Shown in pieces: positions 9,167 to 18,212 of a stretch of 64,000 nucleotides of DNA. Both the position numbers and the translations under genes were made by a program. The stretch lies in the NCBI RefSeq assembly GCF_001610835.1, contig NZ_CP011270.1, forward strand, positions 992,001 through 1,056,000, read 5' to 3'. Position 1 is the stretch's first letter; the number at the start of each line of letters is the position of its first letter. Source of the DNA: Planctomyces sp. SH-PL14 (GTDB lineage Bacteria; Planctomycetota; Planctomycetia; Planctomycetales; Planctomycetaceae). The notes beneath the pieces were generated by a model. It was not told the origin of the DNA. It worked only from the letters and a program-made list of their open reading frames with translations, and ran no database searches.

Positions 9167-10270
9167 TTGAGCCTGACTGCCGGTCTCACCGCCCCGACCG
9201 CTGACTCGGCCGTTCCCGCACTGCTGGAGAATGGCCCGATCGCGATCGGGGCGCGGACGATCCCGACCCGCTACTTCCTCGCGCCGCTCGCCGGCTACAC
9301 GCATCTGGCGTTTCGCCGCGTGCTGCGCGAGCTCGGCGGGCTCGGTCTCGCGACGACCGATCTTGTGCATGCGACGATGCTCGTCTCCGGGAAGCGGAAG
9401 TCGCTTGAGCTGATCGAGACGCATCCCGCGGACACGCCGCTGTCGGTCCAGATCTATAGCGGCGTGCGGGAGCATGTCGTTACCGCGGCGAAGTGGCTGG
9501 AAGACCGGGGCTACCGGGGCGTCGACATCAACATGGGCTGCCCGATGGCCAAGGTGACGGGCTCGGGGGGCGGGGCGCGGCTCATGTGCGATCCGGATGG
9601 GGCCTGCCGCCTCGTCGCCGATACGGTCGCGGCCGTGAAGATCCCGGTGACGGTCAAGATGCGGCTGGGGTGGGACCGGAACACGATTACCGCCCCGGCT
9701 CTGGCGCGGGAGTTCGAGGCGGCGGGCGTGGCGGCGATCACGATTCATGGTCGGACCCGGTCGCAGGGCTTTCGCGGGACGGTCGACCTGGACGGGATTC
9801 GCGACGTTGTGGCGGCCGTGGACGCGATTCCGGTGATCGGCAACGGGGATGTCGTGACCGTGGCGGACGCGATCCGGATGCGGGAATACACCGGTTGCGA
9901 TGCGGTGGCGATTGGCCGGGGGGCGCTGCTGGATCCGTGGATGTTCCGCAGGCTGGGCGCGTGGCATGAGGGTGCTGATGCGGAGTTTACGCCGACGCCG
10001 GAGGACCAGGTCCGGTTTCTAAGGCGGCATCTGGAGCTGATGTGGGAGCAGCATGGGGATTACAGCTGCTTGATGTTCCGGAAGTTTGCGGCGTGGTATG
10101 GGGCGCGGCTGGGGATTCCGGAGGATCTGGAGGATCGGTTGCGGCGGTTCACGAGTCGGGAGGAGTTTGACGGGATTGCGGCGGAGGTGGCGGAGCGGCA
10201 TGGCCAGCGTGAGATGACGGTGGCGACGGCGTTGATCCGTGTTCCGAACGGGCCGGTCGAGCACTGGTAG
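9167..10270 (+). CDS. tRNA-dihydrouridine synthase (Dus family)
   Basis: Reduces specific uridines in tRNA to dihydrouridine using FMN. The 367-residue protein has the TIM-barrel opening FLAPLAGYTHLAFRRVLREL, the catalytic-loop motif DINMGCPMAKVTGSGGGARL (Cys is the general acid), VKMRLGWD, ITIHGRTRSQGF, the FMN-phosphate loop PVIGNGDV, and GCDAVAIGRGALLDPWMF. The start appears to be TTG at 9167, with zero spacing after the fabI TGA and a G-rich stretch upstream; no ATG in the correct frame lies near the N-terminal domain boundary. Which subfamily (DusA, B or C) it belongs to is not decided here. Repeat copy B follows directly. Confidence 0.92.
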   Translation: MSLTAGLTAPTADSAVPALLENGPIAIGARTIPTRYFLAPLAGYTHLAFRRVLRELGGLGLATTDLVHATMLVSGKRKSLELIETHPADTPLSVQIYSGVREHVVTAAKWLEDRGYRGVDINMGCPMAKVTGSGGGARLMCDPDGACRLVADTVAAVKIPVTVKMRLGWDRNTITAPALAREFEAAGVAAITIHGRTRSQGFRGTVDLDGIRDVVAAVDAIPVIGNGDVVTVADAIRMREYTGCDAVAIGRGALLDPWMFRRLGAWHEGADAEFTPTPEDQVRFLRRHLELMWEQHGDYSCLMFRKFAAWYGARLGIPEDLEDRLRRFTSREEFDGIAAEVAERHGQREMTVATALIRVPNGPVEHW

Positions 10271-10290
10271 ACGGCGATACGTCGCCAACT

Positions 10291-10623
10291 CGAACAGCGC
10301 GCCGGCCGGCACAGTGATGCCCGCTCAAACCCATTGTGCCACGGCCGCTGGGGTCAAGGGGGCCTCGCCCCCTTGCCGCCGGAGGCACTCCTATGAGGAA
10401 CCGTGGGACACAACGGACGTCCGCTTTGTGGTACCAGCTATGTGGACTCCCTCATATCACACAGCTCGCTTCGCAATCCCTGCGGGTTAGGTGAGGGGGC
10501 ATACCGCACGTCGTCCGCGTTTGGACACACTCTCCTTCAGACATCTCTCGACGGCCAGGCCTCCGGCGGGCAAAGGGGCGTTGCCCCTCTGCACTCCCCA
10601 CCAGGGTGCCCCTGGACCCGGTG
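10291..10623 (+). repeat. Dispersed intergenic element, copy B (~330 bp)
   Basis: Full-length copy in the reference orientation. The first 40 bases are diverged, but everything from GCTCAAACCC onward matches copy A. The left hairpin is CAAGGGGGC-CTC-GCCCCCTTG (10355-10375) and the right end carries GGGGC-GTT-GCCCC and CCAGGG-TG-CCCCTGG. It occupies essentially the whole gap between the convergent dus and hydrolase genes, ending 11 bp before the hydrolase stop. Confidence 0.92.
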
Positions 10624-10633
10624 AAGGTGAGCG

Positions 10634-11734
10634 CTACTGCGCCAGTACACGATCGAACAACGCGTACGCCCGCTCACGGATCTCATTCGGAAAGTCGTGA
10701 TCGCAATCCGGATGCGCCACCTCCAGACGATCCCCCGCCCTCAACAACTCAAACACCGGCCGCGCCGCCACCACAACCCGGTCCACACTGTCATGCCGAA
10801 AGTTCGAATCATGCAGCGGAGCCGAAATGAAAACATGCCGCGGCGCGAGCGCCGCCACCAGCTCCGAAAAATCGAACGGAATCGTATCGACCTTCCCCCG
10901 ATACCCCGCCAGCCGCGGCATATACCGCGTCTGCGCCCACCCCTTCTCCGGCATCCACACCCGCTCCACCCCACCGTAATAGTCCACGAACTGATCAAGA
11001 CCGCAGGAAGAAACAATCACCTTCAGCCGCTCGTCAAACAGCGCCGCGAACACCGAATTGTGCCCCCCCAGCGAATGCCCGATCACCCCGTACTGCCCGG
11101 TCCGGACAAACGGCAGCGAATCCAGCAGATCCAGCCCCCGCGAAGCATCCCAGATCGCCTTCATCGTCCCGCTCTCCCACCCCAGCCCCTTGAGATCCGG
11201 CTGGTAGTTCGCCAGCAGCGGATAACTGGGAGCCAGCGTGACGTACCCCCGCTCCGCCAGTTCGCTGGCATACTGCCGGTTCGCTTTCCCTCCCAGTCCC
11301 ACGACCACCTTGTAGCCGACCACATTGTCGGTCGGATGCAGGCACAGAACCGCCGGCGCCTTCGTTCCCGCGTCGCCGAGCAGCTTCTTCGGAATCAGCA
11401 GAAACGCCGGAACACGACCATTTGGCTCAGACGTGTACTCGATCATCCGCCGCACATAGCTCCCGCAGTCCTCCTCTGACAGCGTCTTCACGTCGAGAGG
11501 AACGCGCCGCTCCAGCCCGGGAAACGGCCCGGCCACCTGCTGAAACGCCGTCAGGATCGCCTTCCGCCGCTTCTCCCAGTCCTCCGCCGTCCTGGCCGGC
11601 TCCGGCTTCCCCGACGGGGTGGAAAACAGCAGAAGCTCGTCCCGAGGGAGCGTGCGAACCGGCAGCCCCTCCTCGCCGCGCACACGGCCGTGGACGAGAA
11701 GAACGACAACCAGCGCAGCGAGAGTGCGGAGCAT
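10634..11734 (-). CDS. Secreted alpha/beta hydrolase (dienelactone hydrolase / acetyl-esterase-like)
   Basis: A 366-residue exported hydrolase. The N-terminus [20 protein letters not shown] is a signal peptide. The catalytic Ser lies in the nucleophile elbow [12 protein letters not shown], and a likely catalytic His is in HPDCDHDFP near the C-terminus. [19 protein letters not shown] and [15 protein letters not shown] resemble large carbohydrate-esterase-like hydrolases that planctomycetes export. The start at 11734 was chosen for the signal peptide, although the ribosome site is weak. The gene is divergent from serC, and the 210 bp between them hold both promoters but no clear consensus. An ester-linked polysaccharide substituent is the likely substrate; this is inference. 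Confidence 0.82.
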   Translation of the reverse strand: MLRTLAALVVVLLVHGRVRGEEGLPVRTLPRDELLLFSTPSGKPEPARTAEDWEKRRKAILTAFQQVAGPFPGLERRVPLDVKTLSEEDCGSYVRRMIEYTSEPNGRVPAFLLIPKKLLGDAGTKAPAVLCLHPTDNVVGYKVVVGLGGKANRQYASELAERGYVTLAPSYPLLANYQPDLKGLGWESGTMKAIWDASRGLDLLDSLPFVRTGQYGVIGHSLGGHNSVFAALFDERLKVIVSSCGLDQFVDYYGGVERVWMPEKGWAQTRYMPRLAGYRGKVDTIPFDFSELVAALAPRHVFISAPLHDSNFRHDSVDRVVVAARPVFELLRAGDRLEVAHPDCDHDFPNEIRERAYALFDRVLAQ

Positions 11735-11944
11735 GAGAGAAAGTCGGAAATTTCCGGAACACCGCGCGGGCGGACGGCCGTTCCGAGGCGACGGGGACGG
11801 ATCGATCCGATTCTGTTGATCTGTTCGCCGCCGCACAACTCCCCGACGATTGACGCCCTTTCGCGCACGCCGATATACCATCGAACCGGCCGACCGGGGG
11901 CGCTGTCCTGCCCCCGTTGTCAGCCACCGTCCCACCGAGCTTCC

Positions 11945-13021
11945 ATGACGCAGCGCATCTTCAACTTTTCCGCCGGTCCCGCCGTTCTCCCCGTCCCCGT
12001 CCTCGAGGAGGCCCGCGAAAACCTCCTGTCGCTCGGCAAGACCGGCATCGGCGTCATGGAGCATTCGCATCGCGGCAAGGCGTTCATCAAGGTCCTGGAA
12101 GAGACCGAAGCCGCCTGCCGGACCCTGGGCGGGATTCCGGACAACTACAAGGTCCTGTTCCTTTCCGGCGGCGCGTCGAGCCAGTTCTTCATGATCCCGA
12201 TGAACTTCCTCGGGAAGACCGACACGGCGGACTACCTCGTCACCGGCGCCTGGTCCGAGAAGGCAGTCTCCGACGCCAAGCGGTACGGCAACGTCCACAT
12301 CGCCTGCACCAGCAAAGACAAGAACTTCAACTACATCCCCGAGAAGGCGACGTACAGCGACAAGCCGAAGTACGTCCACTTCACGTCGAACAACACGATC
12401 TTCGGCACGCAGTTCACGGCCGAGCCGACCTCTCCGGCCGACGCCCCGCTGATCTGCGATACCAGCAGCGACATGTTCTGCCGGCCGATCGACGTCTCGA
12501 AGTACGGCCTGATTTACGCTGGAGCCCAGAAGAACCTCGGCCCGGCGGGCGTGACCCTGGTCATCATCCGCGACGACCTCGTGAAGGCGGGCGCCGTCGA
12601 CATCCCGGCGATGCTCCAGTACCGGACGCATGCCGAGAACGACTCCTGCTACAACACGCCGCCGTGCTTCCCGATCTACGTGATGGGCCTGGTCTTCAAG
12701 TGGATCCAGAGCACGGGCGGCTTGGCGGCGATGCAGAAGCGGAACGAAGAGAAGGCCGGCAAGCTCTACAGCTACCTCGACGGCAGCAAGCTCTTCAAGG
12801 CGACCGCCGCCGGGGGTTCCCGCTCGCTGATGAACGTCACGTTCGTCACGGGGAACCAGGAGAGCGATGACAAATTCATCGCCTTCGCCAAGGAGCGCGG
12901 GCTGGACGGCCTCAAGGGGCATCGCAGCGTCGGCGGGATGCGGGCGAGCATCTACAACGCCTTCCCCGCCGAAGGGGTCGACGCCCTGATCACCGCGATG
13001 AAGGACTTCGAAGCCAAGTAG
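11945..13021 (+). CDS. serC: Phosphoserine aminotransferase
   Basis: A PLP enzyme of serine biosynthesis that converts 3-phosphohydroxypyruvate and glutamate to phosphoserine and 2-oxoglutarate; the family also serves pyridoxine synthesis. The 358-residue length matches the bacterial family (about 360). Diagnostic segments are [20 protein letters not shown] at the N-terminus, [47 protein letters not shown], the PLP-lysine segment [14 protein letters not shown], and [18 protein letters not shown] at the end. The ATG at 11945 gives the standard family N-terminus. A strong terminator follows at 13052. Confidence 0.96.
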   Translation: MTQRIFNFSAGPAVLPVPVLEEARENLLSLGKTGIGVMEHSHRGKAFIKVLEETEAACRTLGGIPDNYKVLFLSGGASSQFFMIPMNFLGKTDTADYLVTGAWSEKAVSDAKRYGNVHIACTSKDKNFNYIPEKATYSDKPKYVHFTSNNTIFGTQFTAEPTSPADAPLICDTSSDMFCRPIDVSKYGLIYAGAQKNLGPAGVTLVIIRDDLVKAGAVDIPAMLQYRTHAENDSCYNTPPCFPIYVMGLVFKWIQSTGGLAAMQKRNEEKAGKLYSYLDGSKLFKATAAGGSRSLMNVTFVTGNQESDDKFIAFAKERGLDGLKGHRSVGGMRASIYNAFPAEGVDALITAMKDFEAK

Positions 13022-13051
13022 CCATCTTGCTCCTCCGAGATGAGCCATACA

Positions 13052-13084
13052 CGGCGGCCGCAGACAGCGGCCGCCGTTTTTCTT
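13052..13084 (+). terminator. Rho-independent terminator of serC
   Basis: A perfect 10-bp stem (CGGCGGCCGC at 13052-13061 and its complement at 13067-13076) with loop AGACA is followed by TTTTTCTTT. It begins 31 bp after the serC stop. Confidence 0.9.
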
Positions 13085-13229
13085 TGCGCGGAGCACCCGC
13101 ACGCGAGGCTCGAAGCCGAAACGGCGGCGTTGACGGACCACCGTCGCATCCACACACTCTCATGCGACGTTCATTCCAGGTTTCGTCGCCGCGTGCTCGT
13201 CGGCGATCGTCGAACCGAGTGGGAATCGC

Positions 13230-16200
13230 ATGACGATGTCGTGGTCTCTTCGCGTGGCGGGAATGCTTCTCGCCACTGTTCTTCTGCTTGTCCGGACGAC
13301 CTCAGCCGAAGAGGTCGTGCTCAACGGCCACCGGTTCTCGATCCCGGACGGGTTTTCGATCGAACAGGTCACGACGACCGACCTCGTCGAGCGGCCGATC
13401 ACGGCGGACTTCGACGAACAGGGACACCTCTACGTCGCCGATTCGTCGGGTTCGAACGAGCCGGTCCAGCAGCAGTTGAAAGACCCGACGCACCGCATCA
13501 TCCGGCTGAGCGATTCCGACGGTGACGGCCGGTACGACCGGAAGACGCTCTTTGCCGACCGGGTGATGTTTCCCGAAGGGACGATGTGGTTCGACGGCTC
13601 GCTCTATGTCTCCGCGCCGCCGAGCATCTGGAAGTTCACCGACCGTGATGGCGACGGCGTGGCGGAAGAGCGGACCGAGTGGTTCCAGGGGAAGACGCTC
13701 ACCGGCTGCGCCAACGACCTTCACGGCCCGTATCTGGGGCCCGACGGCTGGATTTACTGGTGCAAAGGGGCATTCGCCGAGCAGACCTACGACCGGCCGG
13801 GCAAACCGCCGCTGGTGACCAAGGCCTCGCACATCCTCCGCTGCCGTCCCGATGGTTCGAAGATCGAATCGGTCATGACCGGCGGGATGGACAACCCGGT
13901 CGATGTCGCTTTCCTCCCGACCGGCGAGCGGTTTCTGACAACGACGTTCTTCCAGATGCCCGCCGGCGGGTTCCGCGATGGGCTGATCCACGCCGTCTAT
14001 GGCGGCCTGTTCGGCAAGGTCCACGGGGTCCTCGACGGCCACCCGCGGACGTACCCCGACGTCCTGCCGGTCTTCGACCATCTCGGCCCCGCCGCCCCGT
14101 GCGGACTCCACCGGCTGGAGTCCGCAGCTTGGGATGAGCCCTACCGCAACAATCTCTTCGCCGCCTGCTTCAACCTCAAGAAGGTGACGCGTCATAAGGT
14201 CGTCGAAGCGGGTGGATCGTTCCGCAGCGAGACGTCCGACTTCGTCGTCTCGGACAACATCGACTTCCATCCGACCGATGTCCTCGAAGACGCCGACGGC
14301 AGCCTGCTGATCGTCGACACCGGGGGCTGGTACAAGCTCTGCTGCCCCACGTCGCAGCTCAGCAAGCCGGACGTCCTTGGCGCGATCTATCGCGTCCGTC
14401 CGAAGGGACTCGCTGTCCCGGCAGACCCGCGCGGTCTGCAACTCGACTGGAACGCCCCGTCGCCTGTCGAACTGGCGAAACGGCTGACCGACTCGCGATC
14501 AGCGGTTCGCCTCCGAGCGCGGCAGGCATTCCGCACCACTGGCGACGCCGGAACCGCCGCGCTCGCTTCTCTCGCGTCGCAGTCGTCCGCCGCAGCCGGC
14601 GAAGCGGTCTGGGCCGCTTCGTGGATCGAACAGCCTTCGGCGCGGGCGTTCGTCCGCGGCCACCTCCACCATGCGGACCCATCGGTCCAGCGGATCGCGC
14701 TGCACGTGGCCGGGGCCTGGAAAGACACGGAAGCCCGGGCGGACATCGCGGGGCTTCTCAAGAGCCCCTCGCCTGCCGTTCGCCGCGCGGCGGCTGAGAC
14801 GCTCGCCCAATGCGGCGATGGCAATTCGACCGAGCCGCTGCTGACATCGCTGGCGTCTGTCGTGGCGGAGGACTGGGGAACGGTTCATGCTCACACGCTG
14901 GCGTTGATGGAGTGCGGCGATCTCCCGCAGATGCTCGCAGCCCTTCCGACTGCGGCCCCGACTGTCCAACAGTCTCTCCTGATGGCGATCGAGCAACGGG
15001 CGCCGGAACAGCTTCCAGTCGACGTGGTCGTCACTCTGTTGTCGGCTGGTGACACGTCTCTTCGTGATGCGGCCCGCTGGGTTGTGGCCCGTCACGCCGA
15101 GTGGGGGCCGCAGCTTGTCGCCCGGTATTCTGCCCAGCTTCGCCACCGTGACCTCTCCGACGCCGACGCGGCGAACCTCGTCCGGGACATGGCTGCACTC
15201 TGCCCGTCGACCTCGATCCAGAAGCTGCTGGCCGACCTGCTGATCGATACGACGGTCGAGTCCAAGACGCACGATCTCGTCCTGCGAATCATGGTTGCCG
15301 CCGGCCTGAAGCCGGCGCCGACTCCGTGGATCGACGCCGTCGTGACCGCCCTCGGTCGCGGCCCGGACCGAATCGGTCCCTCCCTGGAGGCGGTCCGGAG
15401 CCTGACGATCCCCAAGGATCAGATCGGCCGTGTCGCCGGAGCCCTCCGTACCGTGGCTGCAAACTCCGCGGCCACCCCGCCCCTCCGGCTCGAAGCGCTG
15501 GCCTCGATTCCTGGCGGCAGTGGCCCGGTCGCCGCTGATCTCTTCGAACTTACCGTCTCCTCCGCTGCAGGTGACGACGCCTCCGCCCGGTCGTGGGCCG
15601 TTCGGCTCCTGGGCGCGGCGGCTCTGAATCCTGAGCAGAAGCAGAAGGCGATCCCGCTGTTCCAGGAAGCGACGCCTCTGGAACTCGACCGGCTCGTGGG
15701 CCTCTACGGGGGAACGACCGACGACGCGCTGGCCCTGGCGGTCCTGAAGGGGGCCGAAGCCGCGGAGTCGTTCCGGTCACTCCGCGGGGATGCCCTGCGG
15801 GCGACATTTGCCAAATGCGGTCCGACTGTCGTGGCCGAGATTGACCGCCTGACGGAGAAACTCAACGCCGACTACGCCGTGCAGAAGGCTCGGCTGGAGA
15901 CGACGCTCGCGTCGCTCACTCAGGCGGGCGGCGATGTCCGCCGCGGCCAGCTCGTGTTCACCAATCAGAAGCTCGCCTGCACCGGGTGTCACGCCATCGG
16001 CTATCGCGGCGGGAAGATCGGGCCCGATCTGACGCGGATCGGGCAGGTCCGGACCGAACGCGATCTTCTGGAAGCGATCCTGTTCCCGAGCGCGAGCTTC
16101 GTCCGCAGTTATGAGCCGATGCTGATCGTGACCGTCGACGGCCTCACGCACTCAGGCCTCGTGAAGAGCGAGACGCCGGAGGAGATCGTGCTGACGGTGA

Positions 16201-16346
16201 AGCCCGATCAGGAGGTTCGCGTCTCCCGCTCGCAGATCGAAGAGATCCGGCCGGGGACGGTCTCCATCATGCCGGCGGGGCTCGATCAGCAGCTCTCCCA
16301 GCAGGAACTGGCGGACCTAGTGGCGTTCCTTAAGGCGTGTCGCTGA
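13230..16346 (+). CDS. PVC-type membrane-bound dehydrogenase with HEAT repeats and CxxCH haem domain
   Basis: A 1038-residue exported protein. The signal peptide is near residues 1-26 (LLATVLLLVRTTSAEE). Residues about 35-400 form the planctomycete dehydrogenase-like propeller (PITADFDEQGHLYVADSSG, DSDGDGRYDRKTLF, GPDGWIYWCKGAF, DFHPTDVLEDADGSLLIVDT). A long HEAT-like helical region follows, about 410-870. The C-terminal cytochrome domain has CTGCH at 917-921, with GRGQLVFTNQ-like and GPDLTRIGQ motifs and a final QQLSQQELADLVAFL. It has the same architecture as the second half of the protein encoded at 2234-7774, so the two are paralogues without the ceramidase part. Electron transfer from an unknown periplasmic substrate is the usual proposal. 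Confidence 0.88.
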   Translation: MTMSWSLRVAGMLLATVLLLVRTTSAEEVVLNGHRFSIPDGFSIEQVTTTDLVERPITADFDEQGHLYVADSSGSNEPVQQQLKDPTHRIIRLSDSDGDGRYDRKTLFADRVMFPEGTMWFDGSLYVSAPPSIWKFTDRDGDGVAEERTEWFQGKTLTGCANDLHGPYLGPDGWIYWCKGAFAEQTYDRPGKPPLVTKASHILRCRPDGSKIESVMTGGMDNPVDVAFLPTGERFLTTTFFQMPAGGFRDGLIHAVYGGLFGKVHGVLDGHPRTYPDVLPVFDHLGPAAPCGLHRLESAAWDEPYRNNLFAACFNLKKVTRHKVVEAGGSFRSETSDFVVSDNIDFHPTDVLEDADGSLLIVDTGGWYKLCCPTSQLSKPDVLGAIYRVRPKGLAVPADPRGLQLDWNAPSPVELAKRLTDSRSAVRLRARQAFRTTGDAGTAALASLASQSSAAAGEAVWAASWIEQPSARAFVRGHLHHADPSVQRIALHVAGAWKDTEARADIAGLLKSPSPAVRRAAAETLAQCGDGNSTEPLLTSLASVVAEDWGTVHAHTLALMECGDLPQMLAALPTAAPTVQQSLLMAIEQRAPEQLPVDVVVTLLSAGDTSLRDAARWVVARHAEWGPQLVARYSAQLRHRDLSDADAANLVRDMAALCPSTSIQKLLADLLIDTTVESKTHDLVLRIMVAAGLKPAPTPWIDAVVTALGRGPDRIGPSLEAVRSLTIPKDQIGRVAGALRTVAANSAATPPLRLEALASIPGGSGPVAADLFELTVSSAAGDDASARSWAVRLLGAAALNPEQKQKAIPLFQEATPLELDRLVGLYGGTTDDALALAVLKGAEAAESFRSLRGDALRATFAKCGPTVVAEIDRLTEKLNADYAVQKARLETTLASLTQAGGDVRRGQLVFTNQKLACTGCHAIGYRGGKIGPDLTRIGQVRTERDLLEAILFPSASFVRSYEPMLIVTVDGLTHSGLVKSETPEEIVLTVKPDQEVRVSRSQIEEIRPGTVSIMPAGLDQQLSQQELADLVAFLKACR

Positions 16347-16357
16347 GGCCTGAGCTG

Positions 16358-16608
16358 GAACCGCGTCCTCGTCGGCACGACTCTGCTGGCTCAAACCCAA
16401 TGTAGAACCAGCGATGAGGACTCCTTCACGACACACCGCTTGCTTTGCAATCCCCGCGGGTTGGTGAAGGCGCATCCGGCAAGGTGTCCGCGTTTGGACA
16501 CGCCCTCCTTCAGACATCTCTCGACGGCCAGGCCTCCGGCGGGCAAAGGGCCAAGAAAACAACACAGGCCCCTCTGCACTCCCCACCAGGGTGCCCCTGG
16601 ACCCGGTG
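16358..16608 (+). repeat. Dispersed intergenic element, copy C (internally deleted, ~250 bp)
   Basis: Same left end (GAACCGCGTCCTC...CTCAAACCCAATGT) and same right end as other copies, but about 100 bp between the CTCAAACCC box and the ACCAGC-ATGAGGACTCC box is missing, including the left hairpin. The right hairpin uses the long loop variant AAGAAAACAACACA flanked by GGGCC and GGCCC. It lies in the 390-bp gap between two co-oriented genes. The 128 bp between the element and the next start show no gene. Confidence 0.9.
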
Positions 16609-16736
16609 GGGTGGGGACAATGTTTGAGTCGATGCTTTGTCCCCATTGCTTGAACCCATCGGCGCACACCGATAGCTTCCCCTCACGCCTTCGCCACACG
16701 GCGCAGGCTCCAGCAGACGAAACCGTGAGGTGCTCC

Positions 16737-17780
16737 ATGGTGCGATGGCGGTGGTTGGCGGCAACGGCAGGGACAGTCCTCTCAGCCGCGCTCGGTATGA
16801 ACGCAGCAACAGCGCAGGACACGCTGAACTTCCCGATCCTGGGCGAAGTCATCCGGCACGACGGCGCCGTCGACAAGCTCCTCCCCAAGGACGCCAAGAT
16901 CGAAGTCCTCGGCTCCGGCTTCGAATGGGCCGAAGGACCGGTCTGGGTGCCGGGCAAAGGGAACGAACCCGGCTTCCTCCTCTTCTCCGACATCCCCCGC
17001 AACTCGATCATGAAATGGGTCGAGGGCAAAGGGGTCAGCCTCTACCTCAAGCCCGCGGGCTACACCGGCGTCGTCGAGTACGGCGGCGAGCCGGGCTCCA
17101 ACGGCCTCATCCTCGATCCCAAGGGACAGGTCGTCTGCTGCGAACATGGCGACCGCCGGCTCTCGGTCATCACGACCGGCGGCGGAAAGCGGACCCTCGT
17201 CGACAACTACGAAGGGAAGCGGCTCAACAGCCCTAACGACGCCACGTTCCATTCGGGCGGCGACATCTATTTCACCGACCCGCCGTACGGCCTTCCCAAG
17301 CAGTATGATGATCCGCGCCGGGAGCTCGATTTCTGTGGCGTGTACCGTGTGGCCAAGGATGGCAAGGTCACGCTGCTAACGAAGGAAATGACGCGGCCTA
17401 ACGGCATCGGGTTCTCGCCCGACGAGAAGACCCTGTACGTCGCTCAGTCGGATCCCGCCGCGGCGGTCGTGAAGGCCTTTGCGGTCAAGGCAGACGGCAC
17501 GCTCGGTGAGGGGAAGGTTCTGTACGACTTCACCGCCGATTTCAAGAAGGGGTGGCCCGGGTTGCCGGACGGTCTCGCGGTCGATGCTCAGGGGAACATC
17601 TGGGCGACCGCTCCGGGTGGCGTTTCGATTCTGACCCCTGAGGGGAAGCTGCTTGGCCGGCTGAGCACGGGGGAGCGGACGGCGAACTGCAAGTTCGGCG
17701 GACCGGACGGCAGCACGTTGTTCATGACGGCGGACATGTACATCTGCCGGATCAAGACGTCGACGAAGGCAGCGCGGTAA
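16737..17780 (+). CDS. SMP-30/gluconolactonase-like exported lactonase
   Basis: A six-bladed beta-propeller of the SMP-30/gluconolactonase/LRE-like family that opens sugar lactones with a divalent metal. The 347-residue product begins with a signal peptide (RWLAATAGTVLSAALGMNAATAQ). The metal-binding residues of the family are recognisable: Glu in GFEWAEGPVWVPG, Asn/Asp in LNSPNDATFHSGGDIYFTD, and Asp in LPDGLAVDAQGNIWA. MTRPNGIGFSPDEKTLYVAQ is also typical. The ATG at 16737 follows GTGAGGTGCTCC, which contains GAGG. It stands alone between repeat copies C and D, so no operon context helps with its substrate. Confidence 0.9.
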   Translation: MVRWRWLAATAGTVLSAALGMNAATAQDTLNFPILGEVIRHDGAVDKLLPKDAKIEVLGSGFEWAEGPVWVPGKGNEPGFLLFSDIPRNSIMKWVEGKGVSLYLKPAGYTGVVEYGGEPGSNGLILDPKGQVVCCEHGDRRLSVITTGGGKRTLVDNYEGKRLNSPNDATFHSGGDIYFTDPPYGLPKQYDDPRRELDFCGVYRVAKDGKVTLLTKEMTRPNGIGFSPDEKTLYVAQSDPAAAVVKAFAVKADGTLGEGKVLYDFTADFKKGWPGLPDGLAVDAQGNIWATAPGGVSILTPEGKLLGRLSTGERTANCKFGGPDGSTLFMTADMYICRIKTSTKAAR

Positions 17781-17794
17781 TATAACCGTCCCTT

Positions 17795-18141
17795 ACCGGG
17801 TCCAGGGGCACCCTGGTGGGGAGTGCAGAGGGGCCTGTGTTGTTTTCTTGGCCCTTTGCCCGCCGGAGGCCCTCTCGTCGAGAGATGTCTGAAGGAGGGC
17901 GTGTCCAAGCGCGGACAACGTGCCGTGTGCCCCTTTACCAACCCGCGGGGATTGCAAAGCCAGCGGTGTGGGTTGAGGGAGTCTTCAACGCAGGTACAAC
18001 AAAGGGGACGTCCGTTGTTTACCACGGTTCCTCATAAAAGTGCCTCCGGCGGCAAGGGGGCGTGGCCCCCTTGACCCCAGGCTGCCGTAGCACGTTGGGT
18101 TTGAGGGAGCAGAGCCGTGCCGGCAAGGACGCCGGTCGAAC
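17795..18141 (-). repeat. Dispersed intergenic element, copy D (~345 bp)
   Basis: Full-length copy in reverse orientation. The long-loop version of the right hairpin (loop AAGAAAACAACACA in element orientation) is at 17828-17857. The left hairpin reads CAAGGGGGC-CAC-GCCCCCTTG in element orientation. It fills most of the 432-bp gap between the convergent lactonase and DUF11 genes; the last 70 bp hold nothing recognisable. Confidence 0.92.
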
Positions 18142-18212
18142 CGACAAATGCAAACGGGACGAACCTCATCACGAGCGTTCGTCCCGTTTCGCTTTTGGAC
18201 TCGCCAATCCGG

